From Macrostomum hystrix (taxonomy: Eukaryota > Platyhelminthes > Macrostomidae), in NCBI GenBank assembly GCA_950097015.1, contig CATNEN010000003.1:3261001-3325000 (forward strand): a stretch of DNA of 64,000 nucleotides, read 5' to 3'. A program made the position numbers and the translations under genes. Positions within the stretch are counted from its first letter, which is position 1. Each line of letters opens with the position of its first letter. Positions 23,005 to 36,811 of the stretch are shown in pieces. The notes beneath the pieces were generated by a model. The model was not told the origin of the DNA. It searched no databases and saw only the letters and a list, made by a program, of their open reading frames with translations.

Positions 23005-26000
23005 TCATTCTCATGTCTCTTATCACACTGACTCATTCTTATGTCTCTTATCACACAGACTCAATCGCATGTCTCTTATCACACTGACTAAATCTCATGT
23101 CTCTTATCACACTGACTCAATCTCATGTCTCTTATCACACTGACTCAATCTCATGTCTCTTATCACACTGACTCATTCTCATGTCTCTTATCACACTGAC
23201 TCATTCTCATGTCTCTTATCACACTGACTCATTCTCATGTCTCTTATCACACTGACTCATTCTCATGTCTCTTATCACACTGACTCATTCTTATGTCTCT
23301 TATCACACTGACTCATTCTCATGTCTCTTATCACACTGACTCATTCTCATGTCTCTTATCACACTGACTCATTCTTATGTCTCTTATCACACTGACTCAT
23401 TCTCATGTCTCTTATCACACTGACTCATTCTCATGTCTCTTATCACACTGACTCATTCTCATGTCTCTTATCACACTGACTCATTCTCATGTCTCTTATC
23501 ACACTGACTCATTCTCATGTCTCTTATCACACTGACTCATTCTCATGTCTCTTATCACACTGACTCATTCTCATGTCTCTTATCACACTGACTAAATCTC
23601 ATGTCTCTTATCACACTGACTCATTCTCATGTCTCTTATCACACTGACTCATTCTTATGTCTCTTATCACACTGACTCATTCTCATGTCTCTTATCACAC
23701 TGACTCATTCTTATGTCTCTTATCACACTGACTCATTCTCATGTCTCTTATCACACTGACTCATTCTCATGTCTCTTATCACACTGACTCATTCTTATGT
23801 CTCTTATCACACTGACTCATTCTTATGTCTCTTATCACACTGACTCATTCTCATGTCTCTTATCACACTGACTCATTCTCATGTCTCTTATCACACTGAC
23901 TCATTCTCATGTCTCTTATCACACTGACTCATTCTCATGTCTCTTATCACACTGACTCATTCTCATGTCTCTTATCACACTGACTCATTCTCATGTCTCT
24001 TATCACACTGACTCATTCTCATGCCTCTTATCACACTGACTCATTCTCATGTCTCTTATCTCACTGACTCATTCTCATGTCTCTTATCACACTGACTCAT
24101 TCTCATGTCTCTTATCACACTGACTCATTCTCATGTCTCTTATCACACTGACTCATTCTCATGTCTCTTATCACACTGACTCATTCTTATGTCTCTTATC
24201 ACACTGACTCATTCTCATGTCTCTTATCACACTGACTCATTCTCATGTCTCTTATCACACTGACTCATTCTCATGTCTCTTATCACACTGACTCATTCTC
24301 ATGTCTCTTATCACACTGACTCATTCTTATGTCTCTTATCTCACTGACTCATTCTCATGTCTCTTATCACACTGACTCAATCTCATGTCTCTTATCACAC
24401 TGACTCATTCTTATGTCTCTTATCACACTGACTCAATCTCATGTCTCTTATCACACTGACTCAATCTCATGTCTCTGATCACACTGACTCATTCTCATGT
24501 CTCTTATCACACTGACTCATTCTCATGTCTCTGATCACACTGACTCATTCTCATGTCTCTTATCACACTGACTCAATCTCATGTCTCTTATCTCACTGAC
24601 TCCTTCTCATGTCTCTGATCACACTGACTCATTCTTATGTCTCTTATCACACTGACTCAATCGCATGTCTCTTATCACACTGACTCATTCTCATGTCTCT
24701 TATCACACTGACTCAATCTCATGTCTCTTATCACACTGACTCATTCTCATGTCTCTTATCACACTGACTCAATCTCATGTCTCTTATCACACTGACTCAA
24801 TCTCATGTCTCTTATCACACTGACTCAATCTCATGTCTCTTATCACACTGACTAAATCTCATGTCTCTTATCACACTGACTCATTCTTATGTCTCTTATC
24901 ACACTGACTCAATCTCATGTCTCTGATCACACTGACTCATTCTCATGTCTCTTATCACACTGACTCATTCTCATGTCTCTTATCACACTGACTCATTCTC
25001 ATGTCTCTTATCACACTGACTCAATCTCATGTCTCTTATCACACTGACTCAATCTCATGTCTCTTATCACACTGACTCATTCTCATGTCTCTTATCACAC
25101 TGACTCATTCTCATGTCTCTTATCACACTGACTCATTCTTATGTCTCTTATCACACTGACTCATTCTCATGTCTCTTATCACACTGACTCATTCTCATGT
25201 CTCTTATCACACTGACTCATTCTTATGTCTCTTATCACACTGACTCATTCTCATGTCTCTTATCACACTGACTCATTCTCATGTCTCTTATCACACTGAC
25301 TCATTCTCATGTCTCTTATCACACTGACTCATTCTCATGTCTCTTATCACACTGACTCAATCTCATGTCTCTTATCACACTGACTCATTCTCATGTCTCT
25401 TATCACACTGACTCATTCTCATGTCTCTTATCACACTGACTCAATCGCATGTCTCTTATCTCACTGACTCAATCTCATGTCTCTTATCACACTGACTCAA
25501 TCTCATGTCTCTTATCACACTGACTCATTCTCATGTCTCTTATCACACTGACTCATTCTCATGTCTCTTATCTCACTGACTCATTCTCATGTCTCTTATC
25601 ACACTGACTCATTCTCATGTCTCTTATCTCACTGACTCATTCTCATGTCTCTTATCACACTGACTCAATCTCATGTCTCTTATCACACTGACTCATTCTC
25701 ATGTCTCTTATCACACTGACTCATTCTCATGTCTCTTATCACACTGACTCATTCTCATGTCTCTTATCACACTGACTAAATCTCATGTCTCTTATCACAC
25801 TGACTCATTCTTATGTCTCTTATCACACTGACTCAATCTCATGTCTCTTATCTCACTGACTCAATCTCATGTCTCTTATCACACTGACTCAATCTCATGT
25901 CTCTTATCACACTGACTCAATCTCATGTCTCTGATCACACTGACTCATTCTCATGTCTCTTATCACACTGACTCATTCTCATGTCTCTGATCACACTGAC

Positions 26001-29000
26001 TCATTCTCATGTCTCTTATCACACTGACTCAATCTCATGTCTCTTATCTCACTGACTCCTTCTCATGTCTCTGATCACACTGACTCATTCTTATGTCTCT
26101 TATCACACTGACTCAATCGCATGTCTCTTATCACACTGACTCATTCTCATGTCTCTTATCACACTGACTCAATCTCATGTCTCTTATCACACTGACTCAT
26201 TCTCATGTCTCTTATCACACTGACTCAATCTCATGTCTCTTATCACACTGACTCAATCTCATGTCTCTTATCACACTGACTCAATCTCATGTCTCTTATC
26301 ACACTGACTAAATCTCATGTCTCTTATCACACTGACTCATTCTTATGTCTCTTATCACACTGACTCAATCTCATGTCTCTGATCACACTGACTCATTCTC
26401 ATGTCTCTTATCACACTGACTCATTCTCATGTCTCTTATCACACTGACTCATTCTCATGTCTCTTATCACACTGACTCAATCTCATGTCTCTTATCACAC
26501 TGACTCAATCTCATGTCTCTTATCACACTGACTCATTCTCATGTCTCTTATCACACTGACTCATTCTCATGTCTCTTATCACACTGACTCATTCTTATGT
26601 CTCTTATCACACTGACTCATTCTCATGTCTCTTATCACACTGACTCATTCTCATGTCTCTTATCACACTGACTCATTCTTATGTCTCTTATCACACTGAC
26701 TCATTCTCATGTCTCTTATCACACTGACTCATTCTCATGTCTCTTATCACACTGACTCATTCTCATGTCTCTTATCACACTGACTCATTCTCATGTCTCT
26801 TATCACACTGACTCAATCTCATGTCTCTTATCACACTGACTCATTCTCATGTCTCTTATCACACTGACTCATTCTCATGTCTCTTATCACACTGACTCAA
26901 TCGCATGTCTCTTATCTCACTGACTCAATCTCATGTCTCTTATCACACTGACTCAATCTCATGTCTCTTATCACACTGACTCATTCTCATGTCTCTTATC
27001 ACACTGACTCATTCTCATGTCTCTTATCTCACTGACTCATTCTCATGTCTCTTATCACACTGACTCATTCTCATGTCTCTTATCTCACTGACTCATTCTC
27101 ATGTCTCTTATCACACTGACTCAATCTCATGTCTCTTATCACACTGACTCATTCTCATGTCTCTTATCACACTGACTCATTCTCATGTCTCTTATCACAC
27201 TGACTCATTCTCATGTCTCTTATCACACTGACTAAATCTCATGTCTCTTATCACACTGACTCATTCTTATGTCTCTTATCACACTGACTCAATCTCATGT
27301 CTCTTATCTCACTGACTCAATCTCATGTCTCTTATCACACTGACTCAATCTCATGTCTCTTATCACACTGACTCATTCTCATGTCTCTTATCACACTGAC
27401 TCAATCTCATGTCTCTTATCACACTGACTCAATCTCATGTCTCTTATCTCACTGACTCATTCTCATGTCTCTTATCACACTGACTCATTCTTATGTCTCT
27501 TATCACACTGACTCATTCTCATGTCTCTTATCACACTGACTCATTCTCATGTCTCTTATCACACTGACTAAATCTCATGTCTCTTATCACACTGACTCAT
27601 TCTTATGTCTCCTATCACACTGACTCATTCTTATGTCTCTTATCACACTGACTCATTCTCATGTCTCTTATCACACTGACTCATTCTCATGTCTCTTATC
27701 ACACTGACTCATTCTCATGTCTCTTATCACACTGACTCATTCTCATGTCTCTTATCACACTGACTCATTCTCATGTCTCTTATCACACTGACTCATTCTC
27801 ATGTCTCTTATCACACTGACTCATTCTTATGTCTCTTATCACACTGACTCATTCTTATGTCTCTTATCACACTGACTCATTCTCATGTCTCTTATCACAC
27901 TGACTCATTCTCATGTCTCTTATCACACTGACTCATTCTTATGTCTCTTATCACACTGACTCATTCTCATGTCTCTTATCACACTGACTCATTCTCATGT
28001 CTCTTATCACACTGACTCATTCTTATGTCTCTTATCACACTGACTCATTCTCATGTCTCTTATCACACTGACTCATTCTCATGTCTCTTATCACACTGAC
28101 TCATTCTCATGTCTCTTATCACACTGACTCATTCTCATGTCTCTTATCACACTGACTCATTCTCATGTCTCTTATCTCACTGACTCATTCTCATGTCTCT
28201 TATCACACTGACTCATTCTCATGTCTCTTATCACACTGACTCATTCTCATGTCTCTTATCACACTGACTCAATCGCATGTCTCTTATCTCACTGACTCAA
28301 TCTCATGTCTCTTATCACACTGACTCAATCTCATGTCTCTTATCACACTGACTCATTCTCATGTCTCTTATCACACTGACTCATTCTCATGTCTCTTATC
28401 TCACTGACTCATTCTCATGTCTCTTATCACACTGACTCATTCTCATGTCTCTTATCTCACTGACTCATTCTCATGTCTCTTATCACACTGACTCAATCTC
28501 ATGTCTCTTATCACACTGACTCAATCTCATGTCTCTTATCACACTGACTCAATCTCATGTCTCTTATCACACTGACTAAATCTCATGTCTCTTATCACAC
28601 TGACTCATTCTTATGTCTCTTATCACACTGACTCATTCTTATGTCTCTGATCACACTGACTCATTCTCATGTCTCTTATCACACTGACTCATTCTCATGT
28701 CTCTTATCACACTGACTCATTCTCATGTCTCTTATCACACTGACTCAATCTCATGTCTCTTATCACACTGACTCAATCTCATGTCTCTTATCACACTGAC
28801 TCATTCTCATGTCTCTTATCACACTGACTCATTCTCATGTCTCTTATCACACTGACTCATTCTTATGTCTCTTATCACACTGACTCATTCTCATGTCTCT
28901 TATCACACTGACTCATTCTCATGTCTCTTATCACACTGACTCATTCTTATGTCTCTTATCACACTGACTCATTCTCATGTCTCTTATCACACTGACTCAT

Positions 29001-31088
29001 TCTCATGTCTCTTATCACACTGACTCATTCTCATGTCTCTTATCACACTGACTCATTCTCATGTCTCTTATCACACTGACTCATTCTCATGTCTCTTATC
29101 TCACTGACTCATTCTCATGTCTCTTATCACACAGACTCATTCTCATGTCTCTTATCACACTGACTCATTCTCATGTCTCTTATCACACTGACTCAATCGC
29201 ATGTCTCTTATCTCACTGACTCAATCTCATGTCTCTTATCACACTGACTCAATCTCATGTCTCTTATCACACTGACTCATTCTCATGTCTCTTATCACAC
29301 TGACTCATTCTCATGTCTCTTATCTCACTGACTCATTCTCATGTCTCTTATCACACTGACTCATTCTCATGTCTCTTATCTCACTGACTCATTCTCATGT
29401 CTCTTATCACACTGACTCAATCTCATGTCTCTTATCACACTGACTCATTCTCATGAGTCTTATCACACTGACTCATTCTCATGTCTCTTATCACACTGAC
29501 TCATTCTCATGTCTCTTATCACACTGACTAAATCTCATGTCTCTTATCACACTGACTCATTCTTATGTCTCTTATCACACTGACTCAATCTCATGTCTCT
29601 TATCTCACTGACTCAATCTCATGTCTCTTATCACACTGACTCAATCTCATGTCTCTTATCACACTGACTCATTCTCATGTCTCTTATCTCACTGACTCAT
29701 TCTCATGTCTCTTATCACACTGACTCATTCTCATGTCTCTTATCACACTGACTCAATCTCATGTCTCTTATCACACTGACTCATTCTCATGTCTCTTATC
29801 ACACTGACTCATTCTCATGTCTCTTATCACACTGACTCAATCTCATGTCTCTTATCTCACTGACTCATTCTCATGTCTCTTATCACACTGACTCATTCTT
29901 ATGTCTCTTATCACACTGACTCATTCTTATGTCTCTTATCACACTGACTCATTCTCATGTCTCTTATCACACTGACTCAATCTCATGTCTCTTATCACAC
30001 TGACTCATTCTTATGTCTCTTATCACACTGACTCAATCTCATGTCTCTTATCACACTGACTCATTCTCATGTCTCTTATCACACTGACTCATTCTTATGT
30101 CTCTTATCACACTGACTCAATCTCATGTCTCTTATCACACTGACTCATTCTCATGTCTCTTATCACACTGACTCATTCTCATGTCTCTTATTACACTGAC
30201 TCATTCTCATGTCTCTTATCTCACTGACTCATTCTCATGTCTCTTATCACACTGACTCATTCTCATGTCTCTTATCACACTGACTCAATCTCATGTCTCT
30301 TATCACACTGACTCATTCTTATGTCTCTTATCACACTGACTCATTCTTATGTCTCTTATCACACTGACTCATTCTTATGTCTCTTATCACACTGACTCAT
30401 TCTCATGTCTCTTATCACACTGACTCATTCTCATGTCTCTTATCACACTGACTCATTCTTATGTCTCTTATCACACTGACTCATTCTTATGTCTCTTATC
30501 ACACTGACTCATTCTTATGTCTCTTATCACACTGACTCATTCTCATGTCTCTTATCACACTGACTCATTCTCACGTCTCTTATCACACTGACTCAATCTC
30601 ATGTCTCTTATCACACTGACTCATTCTCATGTTTCTTATCACACTGACTCATTCTCATGTCTCTTATCACACTGACTCATTCTTATGTCTCTTATCACAC
30701 TGTCTCAATCTCATGTCTCTTATCACACTGACTCAATCTCACGTCTCTTATCACACTGACTCAATCTCATGTCTCTTATCACACTGACTCAATCTTATGT
30801 CTCTTATCACACTGACTCATTCTCATGTCTCTTATCACACTGACTCATTCTTATGTCTCTTATCACACTGTCTCAATCTCATGTCTCTTATCACACTGAC
30901 TCAATCTCACGTCTCTTATCACACTGACTCAATCTCATGTCTCTTATCACACTGACTCAATCTTATGTCTCTTATCACACTGACTCATTCTCATGTCTCT
31001 TATCACACTGACTCAATCTCATGTCTCTTATCACACTGACTCAATCTCATGTCTCTTATCACACTGACTCATTCTCACGTCTCATATC
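23005..31088. repeat. 8-kb satellite, 28-bp unit, with higher-order structure
   Basis: About 288 units containing TGACTCATTCTCATGTCTC and TTATCACAC. Common variants are TCAATC for TCATTC, TTATGTC for TCATGTC, TTATCTCAC, and TGATCACAC. Variant clusters repeat at whole-unit distances: TCCTTCTCATG at 24601 and 26057 (1456 bp, 52 units); AATCGCATG at 25443, 26899, 28271 and 29195 (52, 49 and 33 units). It has no long open frame. It lies between the two genes. Confidence 0.98.
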
Positions 31089-31625
31089 AGGCTGTCTTTG
31101 GATGTTTTTGAAATCTATAATTTTACGATATTTTCAAAGAAAATACCTCGTACAGCATTAATTCCCTGCTAGCGCTATAACTGGTGGTTAAATAGTGGTT
31201 AAAACACAGACAGTGTTCTATCTCAATTTCCTTTTTCCTAAAAGTTGTAGTCTTCGAATCTAAAATCCGATTCGAACCATGTAGAGTACTCCAGTGGTTT
31301 TCTGGCCTGATCGTTGGCAAAGATTCAATCAGAAACTGTGTTATACTCGACCCTGGCATGCCAATGTAGTTCGTTGTTCACCTCGTCACCCGGAAGGGAA
31401 CTCATGCTCAAACTTTATTAAGGAAATGTCCATTTTAGCTCCACGCTAGCTTGGTCAGTACGTATCTCCTTACATTTTTTTATTTTGCAACGACCTTTTT
31501 TTCTACGAAACGGAATTATCTGCAGATAATTTTCCAGTCTTAGATCTAGTCTTTTATTTGATTTAAACTAGTTCGGTATTTTAGTATGAGGTGCATGTGA
31601 GAATGTTCTAATTTTATTTCTTCAT
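31089..31625. other. Unique spacer
   Basis: AT-rich sequence; the short open frame at 31123-31359 on the minus strand resembles nothing I know. Confidence 0.35.
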
Positions 31626-31629
31626 TTGC

Positions 31630-31928
31630 AGGGGTGAGTGGCAGAACGGTCCAACGCGTTTGCCTCTCGCCCCAAGGTCCCTGAGCTCGATTCCGCGGCG
31701 AGGCCACATTTATTTTGGGCGCAGCCGCGGGAGAAGGCTTGGGGCTTGTCGTGCAATTTACGCCCTATAGTGAGAGTGTGCACTGCCTGACGATGAGAAA
31801 GTCAGGGCAGATGTACACACCTGTGTGAGTGAGTGTGTGCTTGCGTTTGTGCTCAGGAGTCAGCGGAATGGGCAGAATAGGCTGCAGGTCTAGTGTCACC
31901 AAATGATGCGCCATTGCCTCCTGCAAAT
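31630..31928 (+). mobile_element. SINE family 2, most complete copy
   Basis: The head GGTGAGTGGCAGAACGG resembles a tRNA A box, GAGCTCGATTCCGCGG a B box. The body contains GGGCGCAGCCGCGGGAGAAG, TCGTGCAATTTACGCCC and AGTGAGAGTGTGCACTGCCTG, and it ends near CCTCCTGCAAATATTA. Other copies are at 6065, 34207 and, reversed, 53430. Confidence 0.8.
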
Positions 31929-32519
31929 ATTAATCAATTATTACGTGATTTTTATTAAAAAGCACTTGAATGCGATTAGACCATAGATTATAGAAATTCT
32001 ACAAGAAAAAAGGCAAAATAACAACCATTTGGAGCCTCTAAACAATAGAAACAAATTACGTTAAAATACGCATTTTATAATATTCTACTACAAGTAGGAT
32101 GTTACGAAGTTGAAAATAAAGAAATAAGTGCATGAGAGATATATGCGCAAGACACTGAAAATTATTTGAATTCTTTATTGTAACCTCAACAAAAAATGTA
32201 GTCAAGGAAAGTTATCGTCATCCATCAGTCATTTTTTGCCAAATTAGCTTGGCAGTACTTTTACAGAATCGGCATATTGTTTGCAGAATATTCCGAGCAA
32301 GATCTGAATGGTTGAGTGAAGTGGCATGTGAATTCTGTAGAATTAAACTCCAATGGAGACACCAGCTATATGTGCTTCTGTAACACTAAACCCCACTCCA
32401 TTCCACCTAGCAGGTGTGTCATCTTTTGTCTAGCAGGTGACAAGTTCAGTCAAACGGCTGAGCAGTTTTTCTACACGCTAGGACAATGCTTGAGTGTTAA
32501 GGACACTGCCTAACAGAGG
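31929..32519. other. Unique spacer before the 20-bp array
   Basis: AT-rich, non-coding by appearance. Near 32410-32515 degenerate AGCAGGTG words foreshadow the array that follows. Confidence 0.4.
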
Positions 32520-33215
32520 CTTATTTCAGGCTTGTCTAACAGGTGAGAGGCTTCTCTAACAGGTGTGAGGCTTCTCTAATAGGTGCGAGGCTTCTCTAAC
32601 AGGTGTGAGGCTTCTCTAACAGGTGAGAGGCTTCTCTAACAGGTGTGAGGCTTCTCTAATAGGTGCGAGGCTTCTCTAACAGGTGTGAGGCTTCTCTAAC
32701 AGGTGCGAGGCTTCTCCAACAGGTGAGAGGCTTGTCTAACAAGTGTGAGGCTTGTCTAGCAGGTGAGAGGCTTCTCTAACAGGTGCGAGGCTTCTCTAAC
32801 AGGTGTGAGGCTTCTCTAACAGGTGTGAGGCTTCTCTAACAGGTGCGAGGCTTCTCCAACAGGTGAGAGGCTTGTCTAACAGGTGAGAGGCTTGTCTAGC
32901 AGGTGAGAGGCTTGTCTAACAGGTGTGAGGCTTCTCTAACAGGTGTGAGGCTTGTCTAGCAGGTGAGAGGCTTGTCTAACAGGTGTGAGGCTTCTCTAAC
33001 AGGTGCGAGGCTTCTCCAACAGGTGAGAGGCTTGTCTAACAGGTGAGAGGCTTGTCTAACAGGTGAGAGGCTTGTCTAACAAGTGAGAAGCTTGTCTAAC
33101 AGGTAAGAGGCTTGTCTAACAGCTGAAGCCAGTGTCTAACTGGCAAATCCTGTTTCTGACGGGTGAAGCCAGTCTAAACGGTGAAGTTTGTTGTTAACAG
33201 GTGAAGCTAGTGCCT
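32520..33215. repeat. 20-bp minisatellite containing splice-donor-like words
   Basis: About 30 regular units of AACAGGTGAGAGGCTTCTCT up to 33125, with GTGTGAGG, GTGCGAGG and GTCTAAC variants, then decayed units (AACTGGCAAATCC, ACGGTGAAG) to about 33215. Each unit has an E-box (CAGGTG) and many have a perfect CAG|GTGAG. It lies 0.7 kb before the predicted RGS start. Confidence 0.94.
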
Positions 33216-33893
33216 TATAGTGTCTAAAGGTGAAGGACAAAAATGTCTCAAGACAAAGTAGAGCTGTAAAGCTAAAATAAAGCTCAGCATGAATCTACCA
33301 GCCCCATTAAGCAACGGCAATCAACGACAGAAAATAATTTCCCTTAGACAAATAAGCAGAGAGGCCAGAAAATCACAAAAAGTGACAATAAAGAAGCAAG
33401 CAAGCATTTGTTTGATATCTGTAGCATGAATGCCACTTTTGAGGATTTCATGCTACATTTTAGGCTGCCTGTACGGAATCCTAGGCAAGCAGGCTATTGT
33501 GAGGAGCATTTCCCTTTTTTGTCTTTCACAATAGAAACGCTTATTGAATGGCAACAGGGCGTTCCACCCGTCTGGCTCCCCATCCTGTGAGATGAGGGAC
33601 TTAAGAACGAGCCTGACTGCACAGAGATTGAATGGAAAGCGTGGAATGATGGGGTGGGGATAGCCTGTAGTCCGCTCAAGTCGACGCTGATTGGTTAGAC
33701 GAATCCAGCCAATGAAACGCTTCCTCGACTGAAGCGCACACTTTGTTGCTCGGATTTGGACTAAACTACAGACGGGTTAGGATTAGTGGGGCCGACTTAA
33801 AAATTGCTGACTTTATCCTATCAGGGAGACATGGCAGAGACAGACAAATAGGACTCCAGGTGAGTGGCGTTATCCAGCAAACCGACCGACGTC
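33216..33893 (+). other. RGS gene 5' flank
   Basis: Unique sequence with the CCAAT pair. A short upstream open frame starts at 33830 (six codons, then TAG), and a donor-like CCAG|GTGAGT lies at 33859, so a non-coding 5' exon ending there is possible. Confidence 0.4.
33688..33714 (+). promoter_or_regulatory. Paired CCAAT boxes upstream of the RGS start
   Basis: An inverted CCAAT box (TGATTGG, core 33690-33694) and a direct one (GCCAATGA, core 33709-33713) lie 19 bp apart and about 180-200 bp before the predicted ATG. Both match the NF-Y consensus. There is no clear TATA box. This is a proposed promoter only; the transcription start is unknown. Confidence 0.35.
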
Positions 33894-34202
33894 ATGTCTG
33901 GCGACAAGCAGCAGGCATCAGCGAGCTCAACAAAGGCAGCTTGGGCGCCGTTGCGCAAGCGACTGGCCGTTATTCGCACCGTTCGAATCTTCTCCAAGGA
34001 GCCCTCGTCCAGCACGACTGCCTCCACAGGCGGTGCGAAGGAGGAGCCTGCGCCAAGTACGTCAGGCCGGAGCCGGAGCCAACTGTTGCAGCATCAGCAT
34101 CATCATCATCATCACTTCCGCGACGATGGTGGAGTCTACTGCGGCGGCGCCGACGGTGTTGGCACAGCGGACGAAGCCGACGAGGAGCAGTCGTCGCTGA
34201 TG
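33894..34202 (+). CDS. RGS protein, predicted first coding exon
   Basis: Predicted start ATG (MSGDKQQASASSTK). The frame upstream is closed by TGA at 33861. The exon encodes 103 residues: a Ser/Ala-rich start, a basic stretch APLRKRLAVIRTVRIFSKE, a Ser/Thr run, then HQHHHHHH and an acidic end DEADEEQSSLM. It stops in phase 0 at a consensus donor ATG|GTGAGC (34203). I assign it to the RGS gene because its strand, GC-rich codon use and phase fit the exon at 56167, not because of homology. The basic stretch could be a membrane-binding segment as in other RGS N-termini, but that is inference. A SINE begins at or within about 15 bp of the donor. A competing frame is open over the same bases but is less plausible because it is dominated by Arg and Trp. 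Confidence 0.6.
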
Positions 34203-34206
34203 GTGA

Positions 34207-34490
34207 GCGCATGGACCTCTCACACATGCAAGGTCCCTGAACTCGATTCCGCGGCGAGGCCACATTCATGTGGGGCGCAGCCACGGAGAGAAGGCTTGGG
34301 GCTTTTCTGGCAATTTACGCCCTTGAGGGCCAACCTCCAAGGCGCAGGGAGATTGTCCACTGCCTGAAGATGAGAAAGGGAGAAAGTGTGTGCTCAGGAC
34401 TCAGCGAAATGGGCAGAATTGCATCCTCGCTGGCTGCGGGTTTAGTGCCACCAAATTATCGTCACTGCCAACATCCCTTCTAAAATATTA
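34207..34490 (+). mobile_element. SINE family 2 copy at the exon 1 donor
   Basis: From ACTCGATTCCGCGGCGAGG (about 34240) to GTGCCACCAAATTATCGTC it matches the copy at 31630. Its head may start at the GGTGAGC of the splice donor itself (34202-34208). Confidence 0.78.
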
Positions 34491-34544
34491 TTTATTATCA
34501 TTACACAAAATAATAATAACTGATTACACTTGTCCCAATCAAGC

Positions 34545-34605
34545 CTGGTGTGCAGCCGACAGCACAGCCGCAGCTATCGCTCGGCGCATCTGAAGGCTGC
34601 CCAGT
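34545..34605 (-). mobile_element. SINE family 1 tail fragment
   Basis: GTGCAGCCGACAGCACAGCC and GGCGCATCTGAAGGCTGC are the reverse of the tail at 270-330. It follows the SINE 2 copy closely. A tRNA B-box relic (AAGAGTTCGAATCTTC) lies at about 34830. Confidence 0.7.
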
Positions 34606-36091
34606 CTAAGCACTAGGCTAAGACTCCCTGTCTTAGCTCTCTGTTTAACTCAGTTTCTGTGTCAAAGAAAAGAACGCTGTTGATTTATCAAAGAGGGTCA
34701 CGTGCTTCTGTTGGTGGTTGGCTTTCGGTTCTTAAGGATTTTTCACGTGCGTTTCGAAAATAACAAAATCTGAATTAAAACTGTGAACTAAAGCAACGGC
34801 GAAAGACCTCAATTGACCTCCAATGTCAAGAGTTCGAATCTTCTAGACTTGGATACAACATCCTCAAAAGTAATCAAAATCATATTTACCAAACGGAGAC
34901 AGAAATAAAATTAATTTCTATGTACTGTACCAATAATACAGACGGATAGAAATACAGATATAGAGATAGTCAACTGCCGGCTTTAAAGTGTACACTGCTG
35001 GTTTTAAAAAACACCGATAATAAAGACATACAGGCATTTCACCTTTGGATTGTCATAAAATGATCATTATTTTAAGTATACGCTAAGTAAATGATGTTCT
35101 AAGACATCTGCGAGTAGGTTGTTTTTTTCCAATCACTGATAATTAGCATCAACAATTTGCACCTATTTTACGCCATAAATTAATGGTTTTTCACTAACGC
35201 GTTATCTACACGCGTAGATAAGAAGTGATAATTGGTCTTACCTGGGCTGGACAAATTTTAAAAGTCAAAATTTATTATTCAAACTTTAAAATCGAAGTTA
35301 TAGTTCGCAATTAGTCAAGGTATCAATGCAGTTGAGAATTCTCTATCATTTAGCATAAACAGAATTTAAGAGAACATTTCTGAATAAAATTTAAAAATAA
35401 AAATAATGATTTTAAATCTCAGCCAGGCTCTCACGCCCGCAACTCCCCAAGATGTCCGGAAATTAAAGTGTGATGAGGGTCTCGCCTCTCAGTTTTCACA
35501 AGATGAAATTTCTAGGGCAACGCCAAGGAAATTGAAATCCTGCCTTCTTTGATAATCTACCTCCAGTTTAAAGTCCGAGATGCCTAGACAGTCCTATAGC
35601 GGCAGGGGCGGCATCAGAGCTGCATGGGAAGAAGCTGAATACAATGTCCCATCAGCAAAATTTGTTAGCAATCGATGTTTTTTAGCCCAGGGTGGTGAAG
35701 GCGGAGCTGCTTGTCCCCTGCCGCCTTCTTTGGGCCGCGGGGTGGCAACGAGGGTGCACTTTTGTATTCCCAAGGATGGAATTATCAGAATAGGATACGG
35801 GGGTGGCAAGAACAGACATGGGATCTATGGACATCGACTGCAGCTGAGGAACCCACAGACAGCGGGTAGAGAGGCCTTGGATGTTTTCTAACAACATATA
35901 GGGGGGAAAAATCAAAGATCGTGACGATATTGAATTTGAATAACTCAGTAACAAAATATAGCAATGCTCAGATGCAACAACTGGGGCAGACAGAGTTCAG
36001 AGTTTTAGAGAAGAAAATGCAGACAGTGGGTGAAACTGAAAGAACAAAGAGAGAGACTGGCAGACAGAGGACAAAAAGGAAGACAGAGAAA

Positions 36092-36094
<3 letters not shown>

Positions 36095-36122
<28 letters not shown>

Positions 36123-36554
36123 TGAAAGAATGACAGACTGAAAGAATGACAGAATGACAGAATGACAGAATGACAGACTGACAGAATGACAGAATGACGG
36201 ACTGACAGAATTACAGAATGACAGACTGACAGAATAACAGAATGACAGAATGACAGACTGAAAGAATGAAAGAATGACAGAATGACAAAATGACAGACTG
36301 AAAGAATGACAGAATGACAGACTGACAGAATGACAGAATGACAGAATGACAGACTGAAAGAATGACAGACTGAAAGAATGACAGAATGACAGAATGACAG
36401 AATGACAGACTGACAGAATGACAGAATGACGGACTGACAGAATTACAGAATGACAGACTGACAGAATAACAGAATGACAGAATGACAGACTGAAAGAATG
36501 AAAGAATGACAGAATGACAAAATGACAGACTGAAAGAATGACAGAATGACAGAC

Positions 36555-36586
<32 letters not shown>

Positions 36587-36771
36587 TGAAAGAATGACAG
36601 ACTGAAAGAATGACAGAATGACAGAATGACAGAATGACAGACTGACAGAATGACAGAATGACGGACTGACAGAATTACAGAATGACAGACTGACAGAATA
36701 ACAGAATGACAGAATGACAGACTGAAAGAATGAAAGAATGACAGACTGACAGAATAACAGACTGAAAGAAT

Positions 36772-36811
<40 letters not shown>

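Noticed and set aside
23005-31088. CRISPR-like regular array
   Set aside because: Units are directly adjacent with no unique spacers, and the genome is animal.
33743-34284. Alternative frames over RGS exon 1
   Set aside because: Rich in Arg, Trp and Cys with no continuation in phase; the chosen frame joins exon 2.
35580-35891. 103-codon plus-strand frame with Gly-rich sequence
   Set aside because: No domain recognised, no fitting splice sites checked out, and the opposite strand is also open. Could be a decayed gene piece, but unsupported.
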